Of a stretch of 64,000 nt of DNA, positions 1 through 9,249 are shown piece after piece. The stretch's first letter is position 1. Every line of letters starts with the position of its first letter. The notes below the pieces were generated by a model. It did no database searches, was not told the origin of the DNA, and worked only from the letters and a program-made list of their open reading frames with translations. Both the position numbers and the translations under genes were made by a program. This stretch comes from Mesorhizobium liriopis (GTDB lineage Bacteria; Pseudomonadota; Alphaproteobacteria; Rhizobiales; Rhizobiaceae), in NCBI RefSeq assembly GCF_024053505.1, contig NZ_JAMXQS010000007.1, forward strand, positions 62,001 through 126,000, given 5' to 3'.

Positions 1-401
1 TGCGGATGCTCCGCCTCGATCAGGGTGGCCACGCGCGCGGGCGCCAGCTTCTCGATATCGGGCCAGACGGGAGGCAGGTCGACCGGGCCCATCTCACCCG
101 ACGAGAAGCCCATCAGGGCGTTCATCTCGTCGGATGAAAGCGTTTCGCTGAACAGCGAGTCCATCTCATCAGCCGAATCGAGCAGGCCCGCGCCTTCCGT
201 GAATTCCACCTCGAATTCACCGACGATACGTTCGAGATCGCTTTGCGGCACGGCGCGCAATTCGCGCGCGGCCTCGATCAGCGCCTTCAGCTCATCCTGC
301 TTGAAGAACTTCAACAGACGGCTCGCCGTGGGCTTGCCCATCGCCACCAGGATCACGGCGGCCTTCTGGGTTCGCGACAGGGATTGGGCGGTAACCGTCA
401 T
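1..401 (-). CDS. fliG: Flagellar motor switch protein FliG (N-terminal part, cut by window edge)
   Basis: FliG forms the rotor ring that joins the MS ring (FliF) to the switch complex and takes torque from MotA. The first 133 residues are visible, from MTVTAQSLSRTQKAAVILVA; the start 'LSRTQKAAVILVAMG' is the typical FliG N-terminal helix that binds FliF. The torque-generating C-terminal domain lies beyond position 1. The ATG at 401 sits 22 bp after the fliN stop, in the order motA-fliM-fliN-fliG that rhizobia share, so it is the last visible gene of a minus-strand operon. The gene itself seems intact as far as it can be read. Confidence 0.9.
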   Translation of the reverse strand, partial: MTVTAQSLSRTQKAAVILVAMGKPTASRLLKFFKQDELKALIEAARELRAVPQSDLERIVGEFEVEFTEGAGLLDSADEMDSLFSETLSSDEMNALMGFSSGEMGPVDLPPVWPDIEKLAPARVATLIEAEHP

Positions 402-423
402 GGATGAAGGGTCCGGAAAAGCG

Positions 424-849
424 TCAGGCCGAGGGTTGCGCCGAGACGATCTCGGTCAGGCGAATGCCGAAACGCGACGGGTCATGGTCGAGCACGGTGA
501 TCTCGCCGCGCGCCACATGGCGGCCATTCACCATTACATCCACCGGCTCGCCGATGCGGCGGTCGAGCGCCACCGTGGAGCCCTTGCCGAGCGCCATCAG
601 TTCGGACACCGACATCTCGGTCGAGCCCAGCACGATCTGCACCTCGACCGGGATGTTCATGATGACGTTGCCGGATCGCGCGGCGGTGGCACCCAGCGGC
701 GGCGGAGGCGGAGGGGGCGCGAACTGGTTATCCTCGGCGCTCATCGCGCCCTGAAGGGCTGCCATGGCACTGTCGAGGTCTTCCGCTTCCCCGAATTCCC
801 CACCCAGCATGTCTGCGAACGGGGCTTGCGCTTGCGGCATCATGGACAA
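424..849 (-). CDS. fliN: Flagellar motor switch protein FliN
   Basis: FliN is a C-ring subunit; with FliM it switches rotation direction and docks export cargo. The 141-residue protein has an acidic N-terminal segment, a run of seven prolines at about residues 45-51, and a C-terminal SpoA domain (about 60-136) with the typical '[20 protein letters not shown]' and 'EPVDVMVNG' segments. The gene lies 15 bp after fliM and 22 bp before fliG, so it is probably co-transcribed with both. The proline run is a linker-like feature seen in several rhizobial FliN proteins. Start ATG at 849; no alternative start is favoured. Confidence 0.93.
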   Translation of the reverse strand: MSMMPQAQAPFADMLGGEFGEAEDLDSAMAALQGAMSAEDNQFAPPPPPPPLGATAARSGNVIMNIPVEVQIVLGSTEMSVSELMALGKGSTVALDRRIGEPVDVMVNGRHVARGEITVLDHDPSRFGIRLTEIVSAQPSA

Positions 850-864
850 TCGAACTCCGAAGGA

Positions 865-1839
865 TCAGGCGAAAGGAAAAGGGGAGGCGGCGGGCGGCGC
901 CACCAGCGTTTCGAGAAAGTCCTGCGCGTCGCTGAACGGCTCGTTGACGCGCAAGGTGTAGTTGTCGCCCAAACGGCCGAACTCGCAGGAGAACAGAGCC
1001 TTGCCCCGGGCCGAAATCTTGGCCGAGGAAGGGCCCAAAGCGTCGATGGGCACCACCACGCCCGGCGCGAACTCGGCGACCGCGCCGAGCGTCAAGCGGC
1101 CGAGCGGCATGGTGGCTTCGAGCGTGACCGAGGAACGCATCAGCTCCTCCTCGATGCGCGAGCCCCAGTCGGCTTCGGCACCGCCTTGCGCATCGGGGCG
1201 CTTCAGCACCAGGCGCTGCGGCAGGAAAAGGGCCACGCTGCCGCCGGAACCGAACTGGAAGACGAGGCGGACCGCAGGCCCGTCGCGCAGGGCCTCGCGG
1301 GCCATGGGCGTGCCGCAGAGTGGGAGCCCGAGCGGGCGGGCGAGCCGGAAGGCCGCGCCTGCCGCATCGAGCGCATCGGCCAGCGTTTCGAAGAGGAGGC
1401 CCGCCACATCGAGTTCGATCGCCGTCGGCTCGCGCGTGAGGGGCACGGCCGGCTTGGTGGGATCGGCACCGAAGAGGAGTGCGACGAGCAGGCCGAGCGC
1501 CTCGGCGTCGAGCGCCAGCACGGCATGTTCGGTGGACTGCGCGACGGAAGCCACCAGCATCGTCGCCCCCGCATCGGATGGCCTTGCATGGGCCAGGCGT
1601 GCGATCAAACAGTCGCCCGGCTCGATTTCGGCGGCAACACCGAAGCGGTTTTCGAAGCTCGTGCGAAACGCAGCCGCCAAAGCCTCGCTCAAGCCGTGCG
1701 CGGCGTCGAGCACGGCATCCGGCTCCCCCGTGTCGCCGGTCAGGCGCTCGAGAATATAGGCGCGCATCGCAGCCGGCGAGGAAAGGTCGGCGGGACCTTC
1801 CCCGTGCGGCTCGCCCGATATGGGGTTGACCGAAGCCAT
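865..1839 (-). CDS. fliM: Flagellar motor switch protein FliM
   Basis: FliM connects FliG and FliN in the C-ring and is the usual docking point for phospho-CheY. The 324-residue product is a divergent FliM: a middle CheC-like region (about 30-230) and a C-terminal SpoA region (about 235-310, 'VTLEATMPLGRLTLGAVAEF'). The N-terminus (MASVNPISGEPHGEG...) does not show the canonical LSQ-x-EIDALL peptide used by enteric FliM to bind CheY, so CheY contact is either weak or made by a different sequence. The gene starts 5 bp after the motA stop and is clearly in one operon with motA, fliN and fliG. Family assignment rests on synteny plus the SpoA-like end. Confidence 0.88.
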   Translation of the reverse strand: MASVNPISGEPHGEGPADLSSPAAMRAYILERLTGDTGEPDAVLDAAHGLSEALAAAFRTSFENRFGVAAEIEPGDCLIARLAHARPSDAGATMLVASVAQSTEHAVLALDAEALGLLVALLFGADPTKPAVPLTREPTAIELDVAGLLFETLADALDAAGAAFRLARPLGLPLCGTPMAREALRDGPAVRLVFQFGSGGSVALFLPQRLVLKRPDAQGGAEADWGSRIEEELMRSSVTLEATMPLGRLTLGAVAEFAPGVVVPIDALGPSSAKISARGKALFSCEFGRLGDNYTLRVNEPFSDAQDFLETLVAPPAASPFPFA

Positions 1840-1844
1840 GGTGG

Positions 1845-2711
1845 TCAGGCGGCCTTGGCCGGCGTGTTCATGGTGCTCTGCTCGACCGCATCGATCGAAG
1901 GCCGCTCATAGGCCGAGATCGTCTTGCGGCCGAACTCGATGGCGACCTGCGGCAGCGAGCCGTTCATGTGGGCGAGCAGCGTCTGCTTCACGATCACATA
2001 AAGCCGGTTCTTCTTTTCGCGCACGACCTTGATCTTGGTCGCGATCGGCGCGCACACGCAATAGGACATGAAGATGCCGAGAAACGTGCCGACGAGCGCC
2101 GCGCCGATGAGGCCGCCCAGGACTTCCGGCGGCTTGTCGAGCGCGCCCATGGCTTTCACCACGCCCAGAACGGCGGCCACGATGCCGATGGCGGGGAAGC
2201 CGTCGCCTACTGCCGTCACCGCATGGTAGGCCTTGAGGCTGTCGGCGCGGATCGTCTGGATTTCCTCGTCCATCAAGGCTTCGATCTCGTGCGAACGGGC
2301 ATTGCCGATGATGATCAGGCGGCAATAGTCGCAGATGAAGGCGGTCAGTTCCTTGTCCTTGAGGATCAGGGGAAAGGCCTGGAAGATCGGTGATTCCGCC
2401 GGCGCATCGATATGGGCCTCGACCTCGGAGCGCGACTTCGACTTGATCTCGCGCAGGATCGAATGAAGGATGCCGAGCGTTTCGAGATAGTCCTTCTCCT
2501 TCGGGACCGCGCCCTTGAAGGCCTGGACGCAGGCCTTGCCCGTGTCCTTCACCACCTTCATCGGATTGGCGACGAGAAAGGTGCCGAGTGCGGCGCCGCA
2601 GATGATCACGACTTCCCAGGGCTGAACCAGCACCTCGATGTGCCCGCCCATGGCCATGAAACCGCCGAGCACGCAGCCGAGCGTGACGACGAGACCGATC
2701 AGAATGCCCAC
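1845..2711 (-). CDS. motA: Flagellar stator protein MotA
   Basis: MotA forms the membrane part of the stator; with MotB it conducts protons and pushes on FliG. From the GTG start the protein is 288 residues, close to the family length, beginning [20 protein letters not shown], the first membrane helix of MotA; further helices lie near residues 33-50, 170-190 and 200-220, with a charged cytoplasmic loop between. I chose the GTG at 2711 over an upstream ATG at 2789 because family members begin just before this helix and a GGAAGG-like ribosome site lies about 10 nt upstream. It is the first gene of the minus-strand switch operon and is divergent from the DUF1217 gene. Confidence 0.93.
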   Translation of the reverse strand: MGILIGLVVTLGCVLGGFMAMGGHIEVLVQPWEVVIICGAALGTFLVANPMKVVKDTGKACVQAFKGAVPKEKDYLETLGILHSILREIKSKSRSEVEAHIDAPAESPIFQAFPLILKDKELTAFICDYCRLIIIGNARSHEIEALMDEEIQTIRADSLKAYHAVTAVGDGFPAIGIVAAVLGVVKAMGALDKPPEVLGGLIGAALVGTFLGIFMSYCVCAPIATKIKVVREKKNRLYVIVKQTLLAHMNGSLPQVAIEFGRKTISAYERPSIDAVEQSTMNTPAKAA

Positions 2712-2860
2712 AGGCCCACACCTTCCCCACGAAACCGGAAAAGCTCTAGCCATGCAGCCTTGCGTGGGGCTGATATCGCATGGGCCCAACAGCCTCGCAC
2801 AAGGGTCTTCGCCTTAAGGATCGATCCATTGGCGGAACGTGGGTCTTTGGGGGACAGCGG

Positions 2861-3982
2861 GTGCTCAACACCAATCTGAGCTACAAGCTCATCACCAAGG
2901 ACCTTGAGAAGTCGCTCGACCGGGTCGAGAACCAGCCGCTCGTCAACCGCGATACCAAGTATTACCTCGAGAATATCGGCAAGGTGACCACGGTCGACGA
3001 GTTCCTCAAGGACGACCGGCTCTACAAATATGCCATGAAGGCCTATGGCCTCGAGGACATGATCTACGCCAAGGCCTTCATCAAGAAGGCGCTCAAGGAA
3101 GGCGTTTCCTCGACCACCTCTTTCGCCAACAAGCTGACCGACACGCGCTACCGCCAGTTCGTGGCGAGCTTCAACTTCGCTGCCAACGGCGCGGATGCCA
3201 CGAGCTACAACAAGGCGCAGCAGCAGACCGTCAAGAACTACGCGACGCAGGCCGAGATCAATGGCGTGAAGCCGGACTCCGCCTTCGTGAAGACCGAGAC
3301 CGCCTATTACCTGGCCAATATCGGCCAAGTGAAATCGGTCGACGACCTGATGAACAACAGCCGCCTCTACACCTATGCGCTGGCGGCCTACGGTCTCGAC
3401 AACACCAAGGAAAGCAAGACCTATATCCGCAGCGTGCTGGAAGGCGGGGTGCGCAACGCGGACAGCGTCGCCAACAAGAACGACAACCCGGCCTATGCCG
3501 CCCTGGCCTCGGCCTTCAACTTCGAGCAATATGGCGAGGACGCCACCACGATCGTGACGGCCCAGCAGCCGACGGTCGACAAGTATCTGCGCCAGACGCT
3601 CGAAGAGAATGCGGGCAAGGAGAACGAGGGGGTGCGTCTCGCCCTTTATTTCGAGCGCAAGGCATCAGGCCTGACGAACTTCTATGAGGTCCTGGCCGAC
3701 AAGGCGCTTGCAAGCGTTGTGCGCACCGCGCTCAGTCTGCCCGACGAATTCGCGCAGACGGATGTGGACAAGCAGGTCAAGTATTTCGAGTCCAAGCTGA
3801 AGATCGAGGATTTCAAGGACACCAAGAAACTCGACAAGTTCCTCCAGCGCTACACCTCGCTCTACGAACTCAAGAACCCGACCTCCACGTTGCAGAGCCA
3901 GGTCGCCGGCCTCTTCTCGCAATCCACCGCATCCACCATGTCCACCAATCTGCTGCTCGCCATGCAGAGCATGAAGCGCTGA
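2861..3982 (+). CDS. DUF1217 domain protein with three tandem repeats
   Basis: A 373-residue protein of the rhizobial flagellar-locus family DUF1217; its biochemical role is not established. Three repeats of about 110 residues are visible, starting near residues 30 ('TKYYLENIGKVTTVDEF'), 145 ('AYYLANIGQVKSVDDL') and 256 ('ALYFERKASGLTNFYEV'). Each has a short YYLxNIG-type helix followed by a long helical unit that ends, in the first two, with 'SFNF'. There is no signal peptide or membrane segment. I chose GTG 2861 (VLNTNLSYKLITKDLEKSL) because relatives start at this point and GGGGGAC precedes it. It heads the flgF-fliI operon, 11 bp before flgF. Confidence 0.8.
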   Translation: MLNTNLSYKLITKDLEKSLDRVENQPLVNRDTKYYLENIGKVTTVDEFLKDDRLYKYAMKAYGLEDMIYAKAFIKKALKEGVSSTTSFANKLTDTRYRQFVASFNFAANGADATSYNKAQQQTVKNYATQAEINGVKPDSAFVKTETAYYLANIGQVKSVDDLMNNSRLYTYALAAYGLDNTKESKTYIRSVLEGGVRNADSVANKNDNPAYAALASAFNFEQYGEDATTIVTAQQPTVDKYLRQTLEENAGKENEGVRLALYFERKASGLTNFYEVLADKALASVVRTALSLPDEFAQTDVDKQVKYFESKLKIEDFKDTKKLDKFLQRYTSLYELKNPTSTLQSQVAGLFSQSTASTMSTNLLLAMQSMKR

Positions 3983-3993
3983 AGGCCTGAACG

Positions 3994-4716
3994 ATGCAGG
4001 ACGGTCTCTACGTCACCCTGTCGGGGCAGATGGCGCTGGAAAAGCGCATGAACACGATCGCCGACAATGTCGCCAATATGAGCACGGTGGGCTTTCGTGC
4101 CACCGGCGTGCGCTTTTCCGATCTGGTCGAAGGCACAGGCGCAAGCCAGGTCTCGTTTGCATCCACGGGCGAGGAATATCTCTCGACCCAGAGCGGCGCG
4201 CTGCGCCAGACCGGCAACCCGCTCGACTTCGCGGTGCGCGGCGAAGGGTGGTTCGCGATCGACACGCCCGCGGGCATGGTCCTGACGCGCGACGGCCGGT
4301 TCGAGCTCAATGTGGAAGGGGGCCTGCAGACGCTGGAAGGCTATCCGGTGCTCGACGCGGGTGGCGCGCCGATCCAGCTCGATCCGAATGGCGGGCCACC
4401 CGTCGCAGGCGCGGACGGCTCCCTGCGCCAGGGCGAACGGCGTGTTGGCGCGCTCGGTCTTTTCGCGCATGCGCCGGGCGCGGATTTCAAGCGCTTCGGC
4501 AATTCCGGCATTATTCCGCAGAACGAGCCCGAACCCATCGTGGACCGCATGGATGCTGGCGTGCGCCAGGGTTTCGTGGAGGATGCCAACGTCAATCCGG
4601 TGACCGAAATGATGCGCCTGATCCAGGTCCAGCGCGCTTTCGAGGCGCAGGCCGCGGCGACGCGCGAAACCGAGAATTCCTTCGACAGCGCGGTCAAGAC
4701 GCTGGCGTCCAAGTAA
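3994..4716 (+). CDS. flgF: Flagellar basal-body rod protein FlgF
   Basis: FlgF is a proximal rod subunit exported through the flagellar secretion system. The 240-residue protein has the N-terminal rod/hook signature 'NTIADNVANMSTVGFRATGV' (residues about 20-40), a middle 'DFAVRGEGWFAI' segment shared by FlgF and FlgG, and a C-terminal helix 'MMRLIQVQRAFEAQA' used in axial packing. FlgG, with a longer N-terminal signature and 262 residues, is encoded at 7991, so this copy is FlgF. It lies 11 bp after the DUF1217 gene and 6 bp before fliI. Confidence 0.93.
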   Translation: MQDGLYVTLSGQMALEKRMNTIADNVANMSTVGFRATGVRFSDLVEGTGASQVSFASTGEEYLSTQSGALRQTGNPLDFAVRGEGWFAIDTPAGMVLTRDGRFELNVEGGLQTLEGYPVLDAGGAPIQLDPNGGPPVAGADGSLRQGERRVGALGLFAHAPGADFKRFGNSGIIPQNEPEPIVDRMDAGVRQGFVEDANVNPVTEMMRLIQVQRAFEAQAAATRETENSFDSAVKTLASK

Positions 4717-4722
4717 GCCCCG

Positions 4723-6099
4723 ATGGCCGCTCTTTCGGCTTTCCCCCAAACGCGAACCGACGCGCTCGGCCGGCTTCAGGCGGTCGCGGATCGCTATGCC
4801 GCGCCGTGCAAGCTCGTGGAAACCGGCGGGCGCATCACGGAAATCGCGAGCACCGCGTTTCGCGTGGCGGGGCTGTCCGCGCGGGCGCAACTGGGCGACC
4901 TCGTGGAGCATCGCAAAGGCGGGCGTCTGAGCCTGGGCGAAATCGTGCGCATCGACAATCATGGCGTGCTGGTCTCGCCTTTCGATGCGGGCATGGAGGC
5001 GCGACTCGGTGATGTCGTATTCCATCTCGGCCCGTTTTCGCCCGAACCTTCGCCGCTCTGGCGCGGCCGCGCGGTCAGCGCGCTGGGGCGGCCGGTGGAT
5101 GGCATGGGACCGCTCTCCAACGGTGCGCCCTTGCCGGCAAAGGCGCAGGCCATCGCGGCCCTGTCGCGCGGACGCGTCGGCAATGCGCTGCGAACGGGCG
5201 TGAAGGCCGTCGATATCTTCACCCCGCTCTGCTTCGGCCAGCGCATCGGCATTTTCGCGGGCTCAGGCGTGGGTAAATCCACGCTGCTCGCCATGCTGGC
5301 CAATGCGGATGCCTTCGACACGGTGGTGGTTGGCTTGGTCGGCGAGCGCGGGCGCGAGGTGCGCGAGTTTCTCGAAGACACGCTCGGCGAGACCGGGCGG
5401 CAAAAGACGGTGGCCGTGGTGGCGACCGGCGACGAGAGCGCGCAACTGCGCAAGCGCGCCCCCGATACGGCCATGCGTGTCGCCGAATATTTCCGCGACC
5501 GGGGCGATCAGGTGCTGCTCGTGCTCGATTCCGTGACGCGCTTCGCGCATGCCGCGCGCGAGGTGGCCTCCGCAGCCGGCGAGCCGCCGGTGGCGCGGGG
5601 CTATCCGGCTTCCGTCTTCACCGAACTGCCACGCCTGCTCGAACGCGCGGGGCCGGGCACGGAAGGCACCGGCGGGTCGATTACCGCCGTCATCTCCGTT
5701 CTGGTCGATGGCGATGACCACAACGATCCCGTCGCCGACAATGTGCGCGGCATTCTGGATGGCCACATCGTGCTCTCGCGCGCGATCGCGTCGGAGAACC
5801 GTTATCCGGCCATCGACCTTCTGGGTTCGCTGTCGCGCCTGTCACACAAGGCGTGGAGCGAGGAAGAGCGCACGCTGGTGGGCCATTTGCGCGCCATGAT
5901 CGCGCGCTTCGAGGAAACCCGCGACATTCGCGCCATGGGCGCCTACCAGTCGGGGGCGGACGCGTTTCTCGATGGTGCGGTGCGGCAGGTGCCGGCGATC
6001 TTCGAGGCGCTCAACCAGAAGCCGGGCGACCAGCCCTCGCTCAACGCCTTCGCCGACCTGGCCCACTTCTTGAGGAACCGCGAGACGCGCGATGGCTGA
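4723..6099 (+). CDS. fliI: Flagellum-specific export ATPase FliI
   Basis: FliI is the F1-beta-like ATPase that feeds substrates to the flagellar export gate. The 458-residue product has a Walker A loop GSGVGKST at residues 180-187, a Walker B strand 'QVLLVLDSVTRF' near 261-272, and the type-III ATPase segment 'PVARGYPASVFTELPRLLERA' region following it. Length matches the family. Its usual regulators FliH and FliJ are not next to it; candidates are encoded at 19925 and 57839. The 3' end overlaps the next gene by 8 bp, which points to translational coupling. Confidence 0.95.
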   Translation: MAALSAFPQTRTDALGRLQAVADRYAAPCKLVETGGRITEIASTAFRVAGLSARAQLGDLVEHRKGGRLSLGEIVRIDNHGVLVSPFDAGMEARLGDVVFHLGPFSPEPSPLWRGRAVSALGRPVDGMGPLSNGAPLPAKAQAIAALSRGRVGNALRTGVKAVDIFTPLCFGQRIGIFAGSGVGKSTLLAMLANADAFDTVVVGLVGERGREVREFLEDTLGETGRQKTVAVVATGDESAQLRKRAPDTAMRVAEYFRDRGDQVLLVLDSVTRFAHAAREVASAAGEPPVARGYPASVFTELPRLLERAGPGTEGTGGSITAVISVLVDGDDHNDPVADNVRGILDGHIVLSRAIASENRYPAIDLLGSLSRLSHKAWSEEERTLVGHLRAMIARFEETRDIRAMGAYQSGADAFLDGAVRQVPAIFEALNQKPGDQPSLNAFADLAHFLRNRETRDG

Positions 6100-6658
6100 A
6101 CTCGTAACGGCGAAACCGAAACAGAACCGGTTTCTGGCGCTGATCCAGCCTCTGCGCCGCGACGATCTCACCATCGCCGCACTCGGCATCTGCCTTGGCC
6201 TCATCTGCGCGCTGTTTCCCTGGTACATCTTCTTCAATCAGGACAAGTTCGGGCCGCCGAGCGTGACACTCGACAGCGCGGGCGAGATGGCCGGCGCGCG
6301 TGGCGGCGTGGCAGGACAGGGCAGCACGGGCGCGGGATTCGTGCTCGGCGATCCGCGGGATCCGCTCGCGCCCGGTGACCTCGATCTGTTCGCGACCGGT
6401 TCCAGCGCGCCTGCCGAGGATGAGGAAAAGAAACCCGAAGGGCAGGCCAAGGCGCCGCCTCCGCCGCTGCCGCCCGTGATCTTCCGCGTGGTCCATGTCG
6501 CCAATGGCCGCGCGATGATCGACGATGGCAGCGGGCTCTTCGTGGTCGGTCCCGGCGATCAGCTGCCCGACAACTCGTTTGTCGCGCGCATCGCAGAGGA
6601 AGGCGGCAAGGGAGCCGTGATCACCTCCACCAAGGCCGTGCTGCGCGCGAGCGAATAG
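6092..6658 (+). CDS. Membrane-anchored flagellar-locus protein of unknown function
   Basis: A 188-residue protein with one membrane helix at about residues 27-48, a low-complexity linker that is rich in Gly/Ala and then Pro ('KAPPPPLPPVIF', about 125-135), and a compact C-terminal domain (about 130-185: 'VVHVANGRAMIDDGSGLFVV'), predicted to lie in the periplasm. Related genes sit between fliI and flgB in other rhizobia, but I know no assigned function. The C-terminal beta-rich piece recalls small periplasmic domains of pilus/secretion assembly proteins; this is only an impression. The gene overlaps fliI by 8 bp and is followed by a 190-bp gap with a CtrA-like box before flgB. Confidence 0.8.
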   Translation: MAELVTAKPKQNRFLALIQPLRRDDLTIAALGICLGLICALFPWYIFFNQDKFGPPSVTLDSAGEMAGARGGVAGQGSTGAGFVLGDPRDPLAPGDLDLFATGSSAPAEDEEKKPEGQAKAPPPPLPPVIFRVVHVANGRAMIDDGSGLFVVGPGDQLPDNSFVARIAEEGGKGAVITSTKAVLRASE

Positions 6659-6795
6659 CGCAACGGTTTTTCTCAGGCCTGCTCTCGGTGGACGCGTTCG
6701 CGTGCTCGGAGCCGAGCCTGCGCGCGAAGCACCATAACGTTTGCGCGACTGCCGTTCCGCCCAAGCCTCCGCAAGGCCCGCGCAAGACAATGACG

Positions 6796-6803
6796 TTAAC
6801 CAT
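6796..6803 (+). promoter_or_regulatory. CtrA-like box TTAACCAT upstream of flgB
   Basis: The octamer TTAACCAT lies 46 bp before the flgB start, inside the only sizeable gap of the flg operon. The same octamer precedes three flagellin genes and forms an inverted pair before rem. TTAACCAT matches the half-site form of the alphaproteobacterial CtrA motif. Binding is inferred, not shown. Confidence 0.5.
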
Positions 6804-6848
6804 GAGACACGCTTCAAACCCTTGCGTGCTCTGGATTCCGCCGCTCCC

Positions 6849-7217
6849 ATGCAGTCCGTCAACCTCTTCGGTCTTGCTTCCACCCAGGCACGCTGGCTTT
6901 CGGCGCGCCAGACGGCGGTTGCCGGCAATATCGCGAACGCCAACACCACCGGCTATGTCGGACGCGACGTGGTGTCCTTCGACAAGGTTCTGAACAACAC
7001 CCAAGTCACGCTCGCTTCCACCAATCCCGGCCACACGCAGGCGCCATCGATCGGCATGGAAAACCAAGCCGACGCCACCACCGTCATGCCATCGGGCAAC
7101 ACGGTGGTCGTCGAGGACGAATTGGTGAAGGCCGGCGAAGTGCGGCGCGGCATGGAAATGAACACGGCAATCGTAAAGGCCTTTCACCGCATGATCATGC
7201 TGTCAGCGAAGGTCTGA
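6849..7217 (+). CDS. flgB: Flagellar basal-body rod protein FlgB
   Basis: FlgB is the most membrane-proximal rod subunit. From ATG 6849 the protein has 122 residues, near the rhizobial length, and starts [20 protein letters not shown] followed by '[19 protein letters not shown]', the rod signature; the C-terminus '[20 protein letters not shown]' is the second axial helix. The reading frame is open further upstream to 6741, but the sequence before residue M(6849) has no family similarity. The ribosome site is weak. It begins the flgB-flgC-fliE-flgG group, 5 bp before flgC. Confidence 0.92.
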   Translation: MQSVNLFGLASTQARWLSARQTAVAGNIANANTTGYVGRDVVSFDKVLNNTQVTLASTNPGHTQAPSIGMENQADATTVMPSGNTVVVEDELVKAGEVRRGMEMNTAIVKAFHRMIMLSAKV

Positions 7218-7222
7218 TCGCG

Positions 7223-7639
7223 ATGGACGCGCTTTCCGCCGCTCTCAAGGTTTCGGCATCGGGCCTCGGCGCCCAGTCCGACCGCCTGCGCGTGGTGTCC
7301 GAAAACCTCGCCAACTCCCAGAGCACGGGCACGACGCCCGGTGCCGACCCTTATCGGCGCAAGACGATCTCGTTTGCTGCCACGCTCGATCGCGAGTCGG
7401 GCGGTTCGCTCGTCGAGGTCGTCCGAACGGCTCGCGACCAGACAGCGTTTCCGACCGAATTCATGCCCGGCCACGAGGCGGCCGATGCCAATGGCTACGT
7501 CAAGACACCCAATGTCAACATGATGGTCGAGATGGCCGACATGCGCGAAGCCAACCGCTCCTATGAGGCCAATCTTCAGGTCTTCAAACAGGCGCGCGAC
7601 CTCATTTCCATGACTATCGACCTGATGCGAGGCACGTGA
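7223..7639 (+). CDS. flgC: Flagellar basal-body rod protein FlgC
   Basis: FlgC is a proximal rod subunit that assembles with FlgB and FlgF. The 138-residue protein has the N-terminal pattern '[16 protein letters not shown]' and the C-terminal '[20 protein letters not shown]' motif that is typical of FlgC. Its stop codon overlaps the fliE start (TGATG), so the two are translationally coupled. Length and motifs are normal. Confidence 0.95.
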   Translation: MDALSAALKVSASGLGAQSDRLRVVSENLANSQSTGTTPGADPYRRKTISFAATLDRESGGSLVEVVRTARDQTAFPTEFMPGHEAADANGYVKTPNVNMMVEMADMREANRSYEANLQVFKQARDLISMTIDLMRGT

Positions 7640-7971
7640 TGGTTTCGGCACTCGGCCCTCTCAATTCGGCTTCGCTTTTCGCCTCGCAACTCGGTGGCGG
7701 CTCGTCCTCGTCGGCGTCGTCTTCATCGAGCGCCACGAAGATCGGCGGCGTGCAGGCGTCCTTCGCCGCGACCCTGCAGGGTCTCGCGACGCAGACCGTT
7801 TCGACGCTGCAGAACGCCGAGCGGGTCTCGATGCAGGGGCTGCAGGGCAAGGCGGATACGCGTGAGGTGGTGGATGCGGTGATGGGCGCGGAACAGTCGC
7901 TGCAAACGGCGGTCGCCATCCGCGACAAGATCGTGACCGCCTATCTCGAAGTCAGCCGCATGGCCATTTGA
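7639..7971 (+). CDS. fliE: Flagellar hook-basal body complex protein FliE
   Basis: FliE joins the MS ring and export gate to the proximal rod. The 110-residue product has a serine-rich N-terminal stretch (about residues 21-33) and a helical C-terminus '[20 protein letters not shown]' followed by '[16 protein letters not shown]', the FliE signature. I chose the ATG at 7639, which overlaps the flgC stop, rather than the GTG three bases earlier. The gene is followed by flgG after 19 bp. Confidence 0.93.
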   Translation: MVSALGPLNSASLFASQLGGGSSSSASSSSSATKIGGVQASFAATLQGLATQTVSTLQNAERVSMQGLQGKADTREVVDAVMGAEQSLQTAVAIRDKIVTAYLEVSRMAI

Positions 7972-7990
7972 GTTCGGAGTAAGGGTATCC

Positions 7991-8779
7991 ATGAGAGCGC
8001 TCGCGATTGCCGCAACCGGCATGACGGCACAGCAGACCAATCTCGAGGTGATCGCGAACAACATCGCGAACATCAACACCACGGGCTTCAAGCGCGCGCG
8101 TGCCGAGTTCACCGATCTTCTCTACCAGACCGACCGCCTCCAGGGCGTGCCCAACAGGGGCGATGGCAGCCTGGTGCCCGAAGGCGTGTCGATCGGTCTC
8201 GGCGTGAAGACGTCTGCCGTGCGCAACGTCCATATCCAGGGCTCGCTGACCACCACCGGCAACAAGTATGATCTGGCCCTTGTCGGCAATGGCTGGTTCC
8301 AGATCGAGGGCGCCGACGGGCAGACGCTCTACACCCGCTCGGGCGCCTTCAACACCAATGCGACGGGTCAGCTCGTCACCATCGACGGCGCCACCGTGAT
8401 GCCCGGCATCACCGTGCCGGCGGACACGGTGGAAGTGGTCGTCAACAAGACCGGCCAGGTCTTTGCCCGCATCGATGGCCAGACCGCGCTCCAGCAGCTC
8501 GGCCAGTTGCAGCTCGCCAATTTCCCCAACGAAGCGGGTCTGGCGCCGATGGGCGACAACCTGTTTGCGGAAACCGAAGCCTCGGGTGCCGCCACGACGG
8601 GCGTGCCGGGCGATCCGGGCTTCGCCACCGTCAACCAGGGCTATCTCGAAAACTCCAACGTCGATCCGATCAAGGAAATCACCGAGCTGATCTCGGCGCA
8701 GCGCGCTTACGAGATGAATTCCAAGGTGATTCAGGCCGCCGACGACATGTCGTCCGTGGTGTCCAAGAACCTGCGGTAA
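7991..8779 (+). CDS. flgG: Flagellar basal-body distal rod protein FlgG
   Basis: FlgG forms the distal rod that crosses the peptidoglycan and LP rings. The 262-residue product starts [20 protein letters not shown], has the '[20 protein letters not shown]' signature, the '[14 protein letters not shown]' core segment and the C-terminal '[20 protein letters not shown]' motif. All are typical of FlgG. It is followed after 5 bp by flgA, whose product chaperones P-ring assembly. Confidence 0.96.
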   Translation: MRALAIAATGMTAQQTNLEVIANNIANINTTGFKRARAEFTDLLYQTDRLQGVPNRGDGSLVPEGVSIGLGVKTSAVRNVHIQGSLTTTGNKYDLALVGNGWFQIEGADGQTLYTRSGAFNTNATGQLVTIDGATVMPGITVPADTVEVVVNKTGQVFARIDGQTALQQLGQLQLANFPNEAGLAPMGDNLFAETEASGAATTGVPGDPGFATVNQGYLENSNVDPIKEITELISAQRAYEMNSKVIQAADDMSSVVSKNLR

Positions 8780-8784
8780 TCACT

Positions 8785-9249
8785 GTGCGCTTGCCTCTTC
8801 TCCTCGCCACGCTTCTTCTCGTTGCCCCGCTCAGCGTCGCAAACGCCGCCGAGACGGCGCTGACGGCGACGCGCGTGATCTATCCGGGCGAGGCCATCGA
8901 GGCGGGCGCGGTGACGGAAGTCGCCTTGCGCAACCCCAAGCGCCGCTCGGCTTTCGACGGCGCGGTCGCCACCAGCCTCGTGGAAGTGGAAGGCAAGGTC
9001 GCCAAGCGCACGCTGCTGCCCGGTCGTCCGATCCCGATCGCCGCCCTTCGCGAAGCGTGGCTGGTCGAGCAGGGCAAGGCCGTGGAAGCGCATTTCAACG
9101 CCGGCGTCTTGTCGATCTCGGCAACCGTTGTCGCGCTTCAATCGGGCTCTGCGGGAGACCTCATCCGCTTGCGCAACCCCGACAGCGGCAAGAGCTTTTC
9201 CGGCACGGTGATGGGCGACGGCACGGTGCTCGTGGGCCCCGCCCAATGA
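8785..9249 (+). CDS. flgA: P-ring assembly chaperone FlgA
   Basis: FlgA is a periplasmic chaperone for FlgI polymerisation into the P ring. The 154-residue product has a signal peptide (about residues 1-21, ending SVANA-AE) and an SAF/ChapFlgA-type domain, with 'VIYPGEAIEAGAV' near the N-terminus and the conserved end 'LIRLRNPDSGKSFSGTVMGD'. The start is GTG at 8785, five bases after flgG. The stop overlaps the flgI start. It is shorter than enteric FlgA (about 220 residues) because it lacks the extra N-terminal domain, as other rhizobial members do. Confidence 0.92.
   Translation: MRLPLLLATLLLVAPLSVANAAETALTATRVIYPGEAIEAGAVTEVALRNPKRRSAFDGAVATSLVEVEGKVAKRTLLPGRPIPIAALREAWLVEQGKAVEAHFNAGVLSISATVVALQSGSAGDLIRLRNPDSGKSFSGTVMGDGTVLVGPAQ

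Noticed and set aside
25-1911. 628-codon open frame on the plus strand
   Set aside because: It is antisense to fliG, fliN and fliM, with low-complexity composition and no family similarity.
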